From Onchocerca volvulus (Eukaryota > Nematoda > Chromadorea > Rhabditida > Onchocercidae), in the NCBI GenBank assembly GCA_000499405.2, contig HG738140.1, forward strand, positions 7,040,879-7,104,878: a DNA stretch of 64,000 nt. The letters run 5' to 3'. Within the stretch, counting starts at the first letter, position 1, and every line of letters begins with the position of its first letter. Shown here piece by piece: positions 10,207 to 22,586 of this stretch. Both the position numbers and the translations under genes were made by a program. The notes under the pieces are model-generated. The model was not told the origin of the DNA, did no database searches, and worked only from the letters and a program-made list of their open reading frames with translations.

Positions 10207-10924
10207 GAAAGATAATGTTAATTTTTTCGAATCATACAATAAAATAATGAAAAATGAAATTAAGAAGCAGAAAAAAGAAATTTTGAAAGATCAACGTTAA
10301 GTTTATTCATGACTAGAATTCAATCAAATAGATAATACAATTATGATTCAGTAAATATAACAAAGTAAGCGATTAACTTCATATTTAATTCGATAATAAG
10401 GATTTGATTTTCGGTGATAGCAATTGATAAGAACGCAAATCCACAGCTTAAGGAGTCGATTAATTCAAATAATTTGATAAAATATTTACTTTCGATTTTT
10501 TGGTTGTTATCATTGATAAACATAGCATTAAACCTGCATTTTTTCAAATAATATATTTCTGTGTTAAAATTTACATTTATTTTGCCACAAAAGTTTTTTA
10601 AAAACCTTATTTTCTCTTTCTCTTTCAATTTGCGAAAGGCAAAGCACTTATGTTGCAATAATTAGTAAAACAAAAAACGTTTCAATTTTTTTTTTTTTAA
10701 TAAAATTTGCAGCCTTAAGTTATATCAATGAAAAGAGAAAATTTTTTATGCAATATTTCCGACTTTGGTATAAAATCCATCACAATTGCTTTATGCTTTG
10801 TTTATTTCCGTAATTTTATATTAAAACAAACAATTTGCTATTGAAACATGCATGCATAGATCCACGATTTTAATTTATGTTCATTTTTTGAGAATTTTTT
10901 TTTCTTCCATGTCACTACCAAGAA

Positions 10925-12273
10925 ATGAAATATTTGTTTGGATTAATTCTTTTGAATCTATTGTCTACAACTGTTGTATCACCAGGTGTTCATATTTTCT
11001 CTTTCGGAAGTAAGTTTCATTAGTTACTATTTCCTTATTTTGTTAGAAAATCTCGAACAGTTAAATCCTCTAGGTTTAATATTACAATTAGTTTTATTGA
11101 ATATCATACTACAATGTCATATATTATTTATTTTTAGTGTGTCGAAGTGAGTGTTTGGAACGAAATGAAAAAGTTATTGTACGAAAATATACTATTCAGA
11201 ATTCAGTAACTGCTGCACTTTGTTTTAATTTAACTAAATTCATATCAGAAGATAAAAATCCTAAATCATTTCTTCTGTCATATAAGTGTGAACCTGCAGA
11301 AGGCATATGGAAATACCAGCCAATGGTATGTATGATTAACGAATAATTTTTAATTGTAGCACTGTAACGTGAGTATTTATTCAGGAATTAAGAATAAATT
11401 ATAAATACATTGAAGGTTTTCGAAATAGCATTATCAAAAAAAAAAAAATCAATGTATTGAAGTTTCAAATAGTATGAAAAAAGAAAAACAAGTACATTAA
11501 AATTTAAAGTAGCACGTTAAAAATGTTAATGTATCAAAATTTGACACAAAATTGCATTCGAATAGGCGCATGTTCCTACTAGATTTACCAACTTTTCTTT
11601 CCCTGTCACATCTGTGACAGACGAAAATAAGTGAGCGGACTGAATTTATTGACCATGCTTACTTTTTGCATTCACCAGAAGTCGGCCGCGTTTTAATTTT
11701 ACGTAGCCAATAAATGTAAATATATATTACTTACACTTATTACATTTTTTATGTATAACATAAGTATATATCCATCCGTTCTTCTTTAGTTTAGTTTATG
11801 AATAATGCATGATTCGAATAATTCAACTGAAAATGATTAACTTTTAATCATAGATATAATCAATTAATAAATAAATTAAAAAAGCATTAGAGCATTTATG
11901 TTCAGAAAAAAATTTGCTAAACAGTATTTTTAACAAAAATAGTTTATGCATCTGTTATCATAATCAAATTGTCTTAACATTAATAATTATTAACTAATAT
12001 ATGAATCAAACAATGAAGACCAACTATAACAGCATCGATTAATTATCAATAATTAAGTTAATAAAATAATTCATCAAATGTTAACTGAAATTTAATGCCC
12101 AACATCTACTGTTGTATTTATTACCAAATTAACTTTAGATTAACAATTAATGCTAAACTTACACAGATAATTATGATCATTTACAGGCAATGGAACAACT
12201 TGAAACATACAGTTACCCATGTCCTCCAGTTAAATATAAGGCAGATATACGATCATGTCCTGCCATCGAATGA
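10925..12273 (+). CDS. Small secreted six-cysteine protein, family copy 1
   Basis: Three exons: 10925-11009, 11138-11325, 12187-12273, with GTAAGT and GTATGT donors; 119 aa. Residues 1-20 (MKYLFGLILLNLLSTTVVSP) are a clear signal peptide. The mature part has six Cys: CRSEC, LCFN, YKCEP, PCPP and RSCP. GIWKYQP precedes the second intron, and the end is KADIRSCPAIE. Gene structure, Cys positions and the DIRSCP end are shared with copies 2 and 3. I recognise no named family. The spacing C...G.W....P...C is faintly like a sushi/CCP repeat, but this is not enough to assign it. A secreted role (host interface or cuticle) is only inference. Intron 2 holds an old Helitron fragment (11529-11708). Confidence 0.8.
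11529..11708 (+). mobile_element. Helitron left-end fragment inside intron 2 of copy 1
   Basis: TTGCATTCGAATAGGCGC, CTGTCACATCTGTGACAGA and GAATTTATTGACC align with the Helitron left end at 14270-14400. The same insertion is present at the same intron position in copy 2 (20111-20290) and absent from copy 3. Confidence 0.6.
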
Positions 12274-13008
12274 ATTGGTTCGTTTCATTGATTAAAAATT
12301 TTTATTATTGTTTCATTGTTATTGTAAATATATTTGCAGAAGTATAAACGATATTTACAACACGAATATATACTTGCTATTAGTGATAATTATTTCAATT
12401 TTCCTTGTATTTTTTGAAAATTTTTTTTTGCATTAAATGTTCGAAAAATCAAAATGAAATTTAGAAATTTTCATTGACAATGATCACCATCATCATTGTT
12501 TTTGTAAATTTTCTTAAATTTTTTGTTGGTAATTAGCAAAAATTCATTATAATGTGTGCTAAAAAAATTAAAATAAAATTTGATTTCTTTTAAATCAAAA
12601 ACAAACTACTAGTTCACAATGCATAGAAAGATAAAATAAATGAATGCTAATAAATATATTAGTACTTTAAGTTGAAAAATAGAAATAGAAAAATAAAATT
12701 ATTCTCACATTGTGAAGTCGATTACTTTCATTGCGATATTGGTTTGTTTCATAAATCAAATGTTTTTTTTTTATTTCTTTAATATTAAGTATATATGTAT
12801 CATATTATGAATATTTCATTATAATTTTACATTTTATGTCAACTTTGTCTGTCTTTTAACACTACATACATATGATTGATATATCATTTCTGTAAAAAAT
12901 ATAATAAATTTATGAAACAAAAATTTAAGCAAATTTTTATATTTTTAATTTTGCAAAGAAATTTGGAGTTGCAAAATAATTTTATTCATGCCGATTTTGT
13001 AATTTCAG

Positions 13009-13106
13009 GAGCAAAATATCCAGTGCAGTGACTGGAGAGACCGATTTGAAAACTTGGAAAAAAATGTCTAAAATTTTATTATTATGATTTGAAATTTAAA
13101 AATAAA
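13009..13106 (+). other. Possible alternative last exon or 3'-UTR block, copy 1
   Basis: An acceptor-like TTTTGTAATTTCAG (13008) precedes GAGCAAAATATCC, and AATAAA lies at 13101-13106. The same acceptor and block occur at 21523 and 31425. Spliced directly to exon 2 (phase 0) it would give a short tail containing QNIQCSD. Confidence 0.35.
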
Positions 13107-13870
13107 TGTCTTGCATCTTTTCATCATTGTAATGAATTATAACTGTAATTACATGATTACTTTTTTCTTTTTTTTTTCGTGCAAAATGAAGATGAAATTA
13201 TTGAACTGCTGAAATGAAAACTGACATTTATACTGTTATTTGATATGTTTGGAAAGAAGATTGAAATTTGAAACGAGAAATGAAAGTACAAGTAATATAA
13301 AACAAAATAATAATTTATCGAAAATTGAAGTGAATTCCTTTTAATTAGAAATAACAGCAATGGCTCAAGTACCACTTCGGAATTTCTCTCACATTATTTC
13401 ATGTTTTAATGAATGATATCTTCACTTCTTTATTTCTTTAATATAAGGCTTCCTTCCTTCCTCTTATATTGATTATTTTTAAGATTAAAAAAAAAAAAGA
13501 AGAAAAATTAATAACAATATCATTGACAGGTTAGTCATCAAGAAGATATAAAATTATCAAAATATATATTATATGTTATATGATTTATCGGATACTATTT
13601 TGTAATATTCTGACGGATCAATCATTAATGCGAAATAAGAATATTAAAATAATAATTTATAAGTTATCAAATATTATCTGCCTAGTAATATTATCAATGG
13701 ATTAGTTATCGAAAGAGTATAACAAAGTTATCAAAATATTAATTATACCATTTATCAGATTTACTTGTATCATGCATTGATATATTTCATTCATTAAATA
13801 TTTGAAATCTTGATCCCGATTTCTTTATTTCTTTATTACTTTAATACAACAATAAAAACAACAACAATAA

Positions 13871-14204
13871 GTGATGCAACAACAATAAAAAGAACTAGCA
13901 ATAAAATAGGAAGTAAAGCAATACCACAATCAATAGAATAAATTTTTTCTCATAAAGTTTTCATTGTTTTTCTTTTTTGGATGAAAAGTTTTATTTTATT
14001 CTGATTTACATCCAATAATTTCATCATGGAAGATAATTTTAAATGCTTGGTTTGTAGCAGCATCATATCAAGCAGAAAAAATGGCTCAACACTGTTGTAA
14101 ACTTAATTTTATCATATGAGCTGTGGAAGTTTTGAAAGTTTTCGAAAATTGCAGTTTAAACTTTAAAAAAAAAAAATAATTTCTTTTCGCATTTTGAACA
14201 AATA
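13871..14204. other. AT-rich spacer between duplication and Helitron, nothing recognised
   Basis: Low-complexity A/T sequence with short CAA repeats. No gene or RNA signals seen. Confidence 0.4.
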
Positions 14205-15005
14205 TTTGTATGAATAAAAATGTAAATGCTGCCTGTCACTTCTCAATGATCTCCAAGTTCTCCATCGATTCATTTCAAATTTTAACACGCCCTTGCATTC
14301 GAAAAGGCGCCTGTTCTTATATAAATATACTTACACTTTTTTCCACGTGTCACGTCCGTGAAAATAAAAGTAAATTAGGGGTTGGAATTTATTGACTCCG
14401 TCTTCCTTTTTTCTCTCATTCTCCTTCTTCCTCCCATCTCTCTAATAATAATAATAGTCCGTTCCCCCCTTTTTTCTCTCATCCTCTCTCTACCTCTCCT
14501 CTCTCTCTTTCTGCTGCCGTGCTTACTACGTTATGCGGATTTATCCAAAGAAAGAAGGAAAAAAAGTGATGAAAGAATTAAAATACTTTCTGATATGGCA
14601 TATAAATATAAAAATTTTTGTATCTGTAACGGATCTGAAGACTTTTAATATCCATTAAAATTTGAATTTGAAATCCTTTTTTTAAATGAAAATTAGTTTA
14701 ATTTGTTTGAAAAAAGGCATCAATTTAATCTAAAGAAATTTTATTACATTAATTCTAAATATTTCTTAGGATCAATCTTTTTGCTCAGTTGATCTTCTCC
14801 GACTTAAGTTTGATTTAACTTAATTTGATTTAAATTTGATGTTAAAATATTAACTTATAACTTTCTTCATTTTTCCATAAATTAAATATTCAAATCGATC
14901 AGAAATATTGGTGACTTCTAATTTAATATAATTGATACGTTTGTTCATTTTTATCTATTTATAACTTGTGCTTACAAATCGCGAACAAAGTTCTTAATCA
15001 ATTGA

Positions 15006-16390
15006 ATGCCATCACTGAATCGATCTGCTGCTGCTTCAGAACTGCGTCGTGAACAAAATTACAACACATCTGATCTTTTATCATATATACAATCAAATAT
15101 TCCTGGACTAACGTTTGGGCAAAAAGACATTTACGATCAAATAATGAAAATTGTCAGCAAGGGAGTTGGAGAAATCTTTTTCTTAGATGCTCCAAGAGGA
15201 GGTGGTAAAACATTCCTAATTAGATTAATTCTGACAACAATTCGATCCCAAAATGATATAGCCTTAGCTCTTGCATCATCCGGAATAACGCAACATTGCT
15301 ACCGGGTGGAAGAACTGCTCATTCCGCTTTGAAATTGCCGTTGAGCATGCAATTCATTGAAACTCCCACATGCAACATTTCCAAAACATCCGGCATGGAA
15401 AAAGTATTGCAAAATGCAAATTTATTGTTTTGAATGAATGTACAGTGGCGCGCACGAAAAATCAATCGAGGCTCTTGATCGATCATTGCAATATTTGCAT
15501 GGAAATATCAGATCATTTGAGAACGCATTAATATTGCATGCAGGAGATTACAGACGAACATTACCTGTAATTCCTCGATCCATACCAACGGACGAAATAA
15601 ATGACTGCCTGAAATACTCTACACTGTGGCGACACATAAAAACGTTAAAATTAACTACAAATATGCGTATTCAGATGCAAAACAATCGATCAGCTGGAAT
15701 ATTCTTACATCAATTGCTAGAAATTGGGAATGAAAAGATGCCGGTTGATCTGATCACAGGACAAATTTCTTTGCTTCAGACTTCTGCAATTTAATAACAC
15801 AAAAAAAGAGTTGGTTGAAAAAATCTTTCCCGATATTCAAACCAATTATAAGAATCACAACTGGCTGAGTGAACGAGCTATTCTTGCGGCCAAGAATAAA
15901 GACGTCGACGAACTTAACGATATTATACATTCTGAATTCAAAGCGAGATAGTCACATATAAATCCGTCGACACTGTCATGGAAGCAGATGAAGCGGTTAC
16001 GAATCCAACAAAATTTGTGAATACACCCAATCTGTCAGGGATGCCACCGCATGTACTGCAATTGAAAATCGATGTGTCAATTAACATGTTGCGAATATCA
16101 ACCAGCCAAAACTTTGCAAAGCACGCGGCCATGTGAGAAGCAATCCGTCTCTAGATCTAAACCGCACAATTTTCTGAGCTTTATTGATGGTGAATGCAAA
16201 CGCCAATCAAAGTGGGAATTGCAATCTCTTAAACTGAAATGGCATATCCTCGGAATCATAGGAATGCGAGGAATAAGGACATCTCCACTTTTAAAAGGTC
16301 CTGTCAAGATTGTTGCCTCTACGACATTGCTCACTGATTTCTTTATTGCAAGTTCGTGTTCTAGAATCAGCAAACCAGACAATCTCTAAT
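15006..16390 (+). pseudogene. Helitron Pif1-like helicase pseudogene with internal inversion
   Basis: Rolling-circle (Helitron) transposases carry a C-terminal Pif1-type helicase. Fragments appear in order: LTFGQKDIYDQIMK, then FFLDAPRGGGKTFLIRLIL (Walker A region), then IALALASSGIT (15006-15285); after a frameshift, a degenerate stretch with SMQFIETPTCNISK; ALILHAGDYRRTLPVIPRS and LTTNMRI (15438-15794); a further frame with NYKNHNWLSERAILAAKNKD and GMPPHVLQLK (to about 16128). The next family segment (NVVEATILTGPFKSGDVLIP ... LCGLDLETDCFSHG) is present only on the minus strand (about 16350-16129). The final CSRISKPDNL is back on the plus strand (16355-16390). Several frameshifts and stops make it non-functional. 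Confidence 0.85.
16129..16350 (-). repeat. Inverted internal segment of the helicase pseudogene
   Basis: On the minus strand, protein similarity runs from LAIKKSVSNVVEATILTGP to LETDCFSHG. The flanking family segments (INQPKLC-like before, CSRISKPDNL after) are on the plus strand. About 220 bp has therefore been flipped in place. Confidence 0.75.
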
Positions 16391-17394
16391 ATCTTCACAG
16401 AATAATAAAAAGTATTGTTTACCCTTCAGATAATTAAAGATTTAAGAAATGCAAAATTATATTGATCAGCAGTCAATCCTTAATGTGTCAAATTATCTTA
16501 GCATAATGACAAATAGAAAATATTTAAGGATTTGCTCGATAAAATCCCTAAAAAGGGACTAATTTATCGACGAAATCCCTAAAAATGGACTGTCGAGCAA
16601 CATATTGGCCAGGGAGGAGAGAACTAACAGTCAACTCAGGAAAAGAAAGAGAGAGAGAGATGGGAGGAAGAAGGGGAATGAGAGAAAAAAGGAAGGCGGA
16701 GTCAATAAACTCCGCCCTCTCACTTATTTCTAGTTGTCACGGACGTGACACGTGAAAAAAAATATATTTATGTAAGAACTCGCCTATTAGAATGCAAGGT
16801 TGTATCAAAATCTGAAAAGAATCGGTGGAAAATTTGCGGAAATCATTGAGAAGTAACAGGTAGCATTTACATTTTTATTTATATAGATTATCTAAAAAAT
16901 CTTAATTAATCTATAATCAAAAATTGTATGTGTCAACATTTTGTATTTAATTATTACTTGGTTTAAAATTTTTCAATTTAAAACCAAAAAATGAATTCTA
17001 CTTGGTTTCAAATTCTTTGATTTATAAGCGAGAGATAAATTTTATTTAGTTTTCAACTTTTAAAGGTAAGATCATGAAAACAAAATTTTATTTAATTTCA
17101 AAAACTTTAATTCAAAAGCAAAAAAATCAAAAATCATCAAAAATCTATTCTTCTCTGCTATTACATATGTGTATAATATAATTATCTATACGAAAGAAAT
17201 GAAAACGTAAGAGAATGTGGTAAGCGGGAGCAACATGGGGGATCGGATGATAGGTCAATCAGAAATTTGTCGTTCATTGTTCAATATACAATGTATCATT
17301 ATATTGTTTGCTGTGATGCTCAGTAATTACGTTTGTTGTTCACATGTGCGCGGATTTGAATGCATACAAATGCATACACATAACACAAACGTTT

Positions 17395-17475
17395 CCACAC
17401 ACACACACACATATAAATTCATAAAAGGGCACACAAGCACGTACACGAAATATATGCACGCAAACGCGCACAGCA
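17395..17475. repeat. CA-rich microsatellite
   Basis: (CA)n near 17397-17412 followed by degenerate CA/TGCA-rich sequence. No gene is evident in 16900-18100. Confidence 0.6.
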
Positions 17476-18251
17476 TGCATGCACCAATATGAACTGATTG
17501 TAAATCGCTTAATTTAAGACATTTTGTTGGAATATATTTTAAAGATTGAATGCAATAAATATTTCTGATATTTTGGCAATATAATTTTTATTCATACTTA
17601 TATTAATACTTTCATATGACTTATTTAAAGAACATATGCGGGATTTTTTTCGAATTTTTATTTTTTTTTTGGTTTTTTAGTTTTTTATGAAATCTAATTT
17701 TCTTCCATCTTTTTTTTTTAGCTTTTTACTTTATTTGATTATATTCCTTGTTGTTTTTATGTCTGACTTACCTAGTAAAAAGGTGATTTATTGTGTATTT
17801 TGTACTTGATTAAACAATTATTTACTACTTTTGAATATTATTTATGGTCCTTGAATATTGTTCACTATTTCGGATAGTATTTTTACCTAACTTGTAAATT
17901 TTGTCTTTTGCTTTTAGAAGTGTATTACTAGTAGAATGAAAACTATTAATGATCGGAATGATCGCAATATGAGTTCAAAACATCTTTCAAAAAGAGGACT
18001 TGTTCTTTTTTTTACTTTTTGTTATAAATTTTTTCTTTTTTCCTCATTATATATTTTTTAATTTTATGATATTCATTTTAATATTTCATCAGAATTCTCT
18101 TACAAATAATGTTTATGATTATATATATATATATATAATTCTAATTCATATTTCCAAGAAATAATACTTGCTTAAATTTTTTCGTAGTAATTTTAATTTG
18201 GTTAATAAAATTCATGAAATATATGCCATTATTCAACACCTGAAGTTTCAG

Positions 18252-18702
18252 CTTATCATTTAGTATTCATTTAAATCGCCTGTTCATATCATACCTGAAC
18301 TTATCGTTCAAATAAAACTAGTACTCAATCTATCATTTTTCCATAGCACTTTTTTTTTTCATATCTTCTGTAGTAATCAAACGCATTTTATCCATAACGA
18401 AAACTGAATCAAGAATAGAAATCAATAAAAATGCAGTATAAAAATATTCATGAAAGTCATAATTTTTGGAAACTTCGATGGAAAAAAAAACAATGCCACT
18501 TAAAAATAGTGATAATCTAAAATTATTATTATATTTACATATTAAAATGAACAATTGCACAATAAAATCACTTTTAAAAGTAATTTCACCGATTGTACAA
18601 TTATTTTCGGTTTGTTGCGTCGTTCTCTTCATCGGTTAATCGGTTGTTCAGCAATTGCAGGTTCAAATTTAAATCGTTTTTGACTTTGACAGAGACACAA
18701 TA
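18252..18702. other. 450-bp nearly identical block, copy 2
   Basis: Counterpart of 9757-10206 at about 99% identity, located 811 bp upstream of the copy 2 ATG. Confidence 0.6.
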
Positions 18703-19512
18703 GGATGATAATGTTAATTTTAACGAATCATACAATTAAACAATGAAAAATAAAATTAAGAAGCGAAAAAAAGGAATTTTGAAAGATCAATGTTAAGTTT
18801 ATTCATAACCAGAATTCAATCAAATAGATAATGCAATTATGATTCAGTAAATATAACAAAATAAGCAATTAATTTCATACTTAAGCCGATAATAAGGATT
18901 TAATTTTCGGTATTAAAAATTAATAAAAATATAAATCATAGCTTAAGGAATCGATTAACTCAAAATATTCGATGAAATATTTAATTTTGATTTTTTGGTT
19001 GTTATCATTGATAAACATAGTACTAAAGCTGCATTTCTTCATATAATATATTTCTATGTTAAAATTTACATTTATTTTGCTATAAAAATTAAAAAAAAAA
19101 TCCTACTTTCTCTTTCTCTTTCAATTTGCGAAAGGCAGTACATTTATGTTGCAATAATTAGTAAAACAAAAAACGTTTCAATTTTTATTATTTTAAAATA
19201 TTTCTTATCATTTACCTGTTAAATTATAAAATTTCACAATTCGAATTTGTATTATGAATTAATAAAAATAGACATGCATAAAATTTGCAGCCTTAATTCA
19301 TGTCAATGAAAATAGAAATTTTTTATGCAGTACTTCTGATTTTTGTATAAAATCCATCACAATTACTTTATGCATCGTTTATTTCCATAATTTCATATTA
19401 AAAAAAAAAAAAAAAAAACAATTTGCTATTGAAATATGAATGAATACATCCATGATTTTAATCTATGTTCATTTTCTGATAATTTTTTTTTCTTCCATGT
19501 CACTACCAAGAA

Positions 19513-20858
19513 ATGAGATATTTGTTTGGATTAATTCTTTTGAATCTATTGCCTACAACTGTTGTATCACCAGCTGTTCATATTTTCTCTTTCGGAAGTA
19601 AGCTTCATTAGTTATTATTTTTTTATTTGTTAAAAAGTCTTGAATAATTAAATTTTCTAAGTTTAGTATTACAATTAATTTTAATGATTATAGTCATATT
19701 ATAATATTATATATTATTTATTTTTAGTGTGTCGAAGCGAATGTTTGGAACGAAATAAAAATGTTATTGTACAAAAAGTTGCCATTGATAATTCAGTATA
19801 CGCTGCACTTTGTTTTAATTTAACTGAATTCATATCAGGAAGTAAATACCCTAAATCATTTACTCAAACATATATATGTAACCCTACAGAAGGCAAATGG
19901 AAATATCAGCCAGTGGTATGCATAATTAACAGATAATTTTTAATTGTAGCACTGTAAAGTAAATATTTACTCAAAAATTAAGGAAAAATTATAAATACAT
20001 TTCAAAAGAGCATGATCAAAAAAAAAAAAATCAACACGTTGAAATTTCAAATACTATGAAAAAAAAAATACAAATGTATTAAAATTTAAAGTAGCACGTT
20101 AAAAATGTTAATGTATCAAAATTTGACACAAAGTTGCATTCGAATAGGCGCATGTTCCTACTAGATTTACCAACTTTTCTTTCCCTATCACATCTGTGAC
20201 AGACGAAAATAAGTGAGCGGACTGAATTTATTGACCGCGCTTACTTTTTGCATTCACCAGAAGTCGGCCGCGTTTTTATTTTACGTAGCCAATAGATGTA
20301 AATATATATTACTTACACTTATTACATTTTTATGTATAACAGAAGTATATATCCATCCGTTCTTCTTTAGTTTAGTTTATGAATAATGCATGATTCGAAT
20401 AGTTCAACTGAAAATGATTAACTTTTAATCATAGATATAATCAATTAATAAATCAATTTAAAAAAACATTAGAGCATTTATGTTCAAAAAAAAGAATTGC
20501 TAAGCAGTATTTTTAATAAAAATAGCCTATGCATCTGTTATCATAATCAAATTGTCTTAACATTTATAATTATTAACTAATATATGAATCAAACAATTAA
20601 GACGCAATTAGAACAGCATCGATTAAGTATCAATAAATAAGTTAATAAAGTAATTCATCAGATGTTAATTGAAATATTAATGCCCAACATCTACTGTTAT
20701 ATTTATTACCAAATTTACTTTTGATTAACAATTAATGCTAAACTTACACAGATAAATATAATCATTTGCAGGGAAAAGATGAAATTGAAACATTCGATTA
20801 TACATGTCCACCATTTAAATATAAGGCAGATATACGATCATGTCCTGCCATCGAATGA
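19513..20858 (+). CDS. Small secreted six-cysteine protein, family copy 2
   Basis: Three exons: 19513-19597, 19728-19915, 20772-20858; 119 aa, with the same phases and exon lengths as copy 1. The signal peptide is MRYLFGLILLNLLPTTVVSP, three residue changes from copy 1 within exon 1. The six Cys are conserved (CRSEC, LCFN, YICNP, TCPP, RSCP) and the last 15 residues (KYKADIRSCPAIE end) are identical to copy 1. Between them about 19 of 62 exon-2 residues and most of the first half of exon 3 differ. The flanking intron DNA is far more similar than these exons. Unknown function, inferred to be secreted. Confidence 0.8.
20111..20290 (+). mobile_element. Helitron left-end fragment inside intron 2 of copy 2
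   Basis: Same insertion and breakpoints as 11529-11708, with only about four differences in the first 150 bp, so it predates the copy 1/copy 2 duplication. Confidence 0.6.
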
Positions 20859-21522
20859 ATTGGTTTATTTCATTGATTAAAAATTTTTATTATTGTTTCA
20901 TTGTTATTGTAAATATATTTGCAGAAGTATAAACGATATTTATAACACGAATATTATACTTGCTATTAGTGATAATTATTTCAATTTTCCTTGTATTTTT
21001 TGCAAATTTTTTTTTGCATTAAATATTCGAAAAATTAAAATGAAATTTAAAAATTTTCATTGACAATGATCACCATCATTATTGTTTTTGTAAATTTTCT
21101 TAATTTTTTTCTTGGTAATTAGCAAAAATTTATTATCATGTCTGCTTAAAAAAATTAAAATAAAATTTAATTTTTTTCTAAATCAAAAACAAACTAATTT
21201 TCCATAATGCGTAGATAAATTAAGTAAATGAATGCTAATAAATATTTTAATGCTTTAAATTGAAAAATAAATACTGGGAAATCGATTACAGATATATATG
21301 TATTATACGAGAAATATTTCGTTGTAATTTTACTATTCATGTTAATACTTTGTCTGTCTTTTTATACTACTTACACATGATTGGCATATCACTTCTGTAA
21401 AAAATATATAATAAATTTATGAAACAAAAAATTTTAATAAATTTTTATATTTTAATTTTACATTTTACAAAGAAATTTGAAGTTATAAAATAATTTTATT
21501 TGTGCTAATTTTGTAATTTCAG

Positions 21523-21620
21523 GGGCAAAATATTCATTGCAATGACTAAAGAAATAGATCTGAAGACTTGGATAAAAATGTCGAAAATTCTAGTATTATA
21601 ATTTGAAATTTGAAAATAAA
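21523..21620 (+). other. Possible alternative last exon or 3'-UTR block, copy 2
   Basis: Same TTTTGTAATTTCAG acceptor (ends 21522), and AATAAA at 21615-21620. Joined to exon 2 in phase 0 it would end after GQNIHCND. Confidence 0.35.
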
Positions 21621-22099
21621 TGTCTTGCATCTTTTCATTATTGTAATGAATTATAATTGTAGTTACATGATTACTTTTTTTTTTTTCATGCAAAATAAAG
21701 ATGAAATTATTGAACTACTGAAATGAAAACTGACATTAAAACTATTATTTGATACGTTTGGAAAGCAGATTGAAATTTGAAAAGAGAAATGAAAGTATAA
21801 GTAATATAAAATAAAATAATTGACTGTAAAAATGCTTAAATGGTCGTAGAACATGCTAATGTTGTAATTTTATAAGGATTAATGTCATGCACTTTATTTA
21901 AGAACTGTAAATGATTATGAAATATGTCTGGAATATTATAGGGATTAATATCATACTCTTTGTCTAAAGGATTACCATTGGCTGCAATCATGTCAATTGT
22001 CGAATAATGTAGGGACTAAATCGTTATTCTTTGTTTAAATGTTTCAAGCATTACTTATCTCTTATTCTTTAGTCTTTATCCATATCAATCTTTTTTGTA

Positions 22100-22586
22100 T
22101 GATTAACGTATAAATCTCAGCCCCTATGAGGGTGACCATACAAAAGCGGAACTTTCTGGACAGTAGCATCAGTGAATAAACACATTACCAGCAGCGGTGG
22201 CGACATCTCTAGAGTACTCCTATCATCGGTGCATGAAGGCTAGTGGCGGTTCAGTGTCTACAAATGTCGACATCATCAATTCATCAGCAACAAGAGAATT
22301 AATCAGCGACAGGTTCTCCTACATCAGTGGCAAAACATTCCTAGCCAATATCAAGTAAACTCAACGAAGTACAAACAAAAGGTCAAAGGACCATTATTGG
22401 CATTATTTATATTACTCGCATATTGTTTTATTTTTTCACATTAATTGTTGTTGTAAGTTGCGATATTATTTCTAATATCGTGTAAACCTAATAAAAGGTA
22501 TTGTTGACAGCAACAAAAAGATCTCAAATCCAACTACCCTAGAATCCCAAATAACTGATCGAAACCCTGTTTCCCCTACAAATGCA
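22100..22586 (+). mobile_element. LTR-like fragment with stem-loop and poly(A) signal
   Basis: GC is higher than the surroundings. A CGATATTA/TAATATCG stem-loop (22461-22480) lies ten bases before AATAAA (22490-22495), followed by a short U5-like stretch rich in CAA and CCC. The arrangement matches 29199-29233. No coding part is attached, so it is a solo LTR or LTR fragment. Its 5' border is uncertain. Confidence 0.45.

Larger units (their letters stand above)
9610..13870 (+). repeat. Segmental duplication, copy 1 (secreted-protein gene unit)
   Basis: The block aligns with 18100-21830 along most of its length, and from about 10381 also with 29350-31780 (the part 13400-13870 aligns more weakly with 33700-33950). 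Each unit carries one copy of the same three-exon secreted protein gene. Identity between copies 1 and 2 varies by sub-block: about 75% at the left edge, about 99% in 9757-10206, about 87% in 10260-10560, and 93-97% in much of intron 2. Confidence 0.85.
14205..16895 (+). mobile_element. Broken autonomous-type Helitron with two outward-facing left ends
   Basis: Left end: GAATAAAAATGTAAATGCTG at 14212 and following, then TTGCATTCGAAAAGGCGC, CACGTGTCACGTCCGTG and a CT-rich tract. The same sequence in reverse orientation occupies 16895-16620 (minus), so both outer borders are left ends. A helicase pseudogene lies between them (15006-16390). No 3' hairpin end and no Rep domain were found, so the element is truncated and rearranged. 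It separates copies 1 and 2 of the secreted gene family. Confidence 0.7.
18100..21830 (+). repeat. Segmental duplication, copy 2
   Basis: Aligns with 9610-13330 in the same order: 450-bp block (18252-18702), three exons, Helitron fragment in intron 2, 3' block. A (TA)n tract lies at the left edge (18119-18138). Homology stops at about 21830, where LTR-like sequence begins. Confidence 0.85.

Noticed and set aside
14382..14648. Hydrophobic 88-aa frame
   Set aside because: Produced by the CT-rich tract of the Helitron left end.
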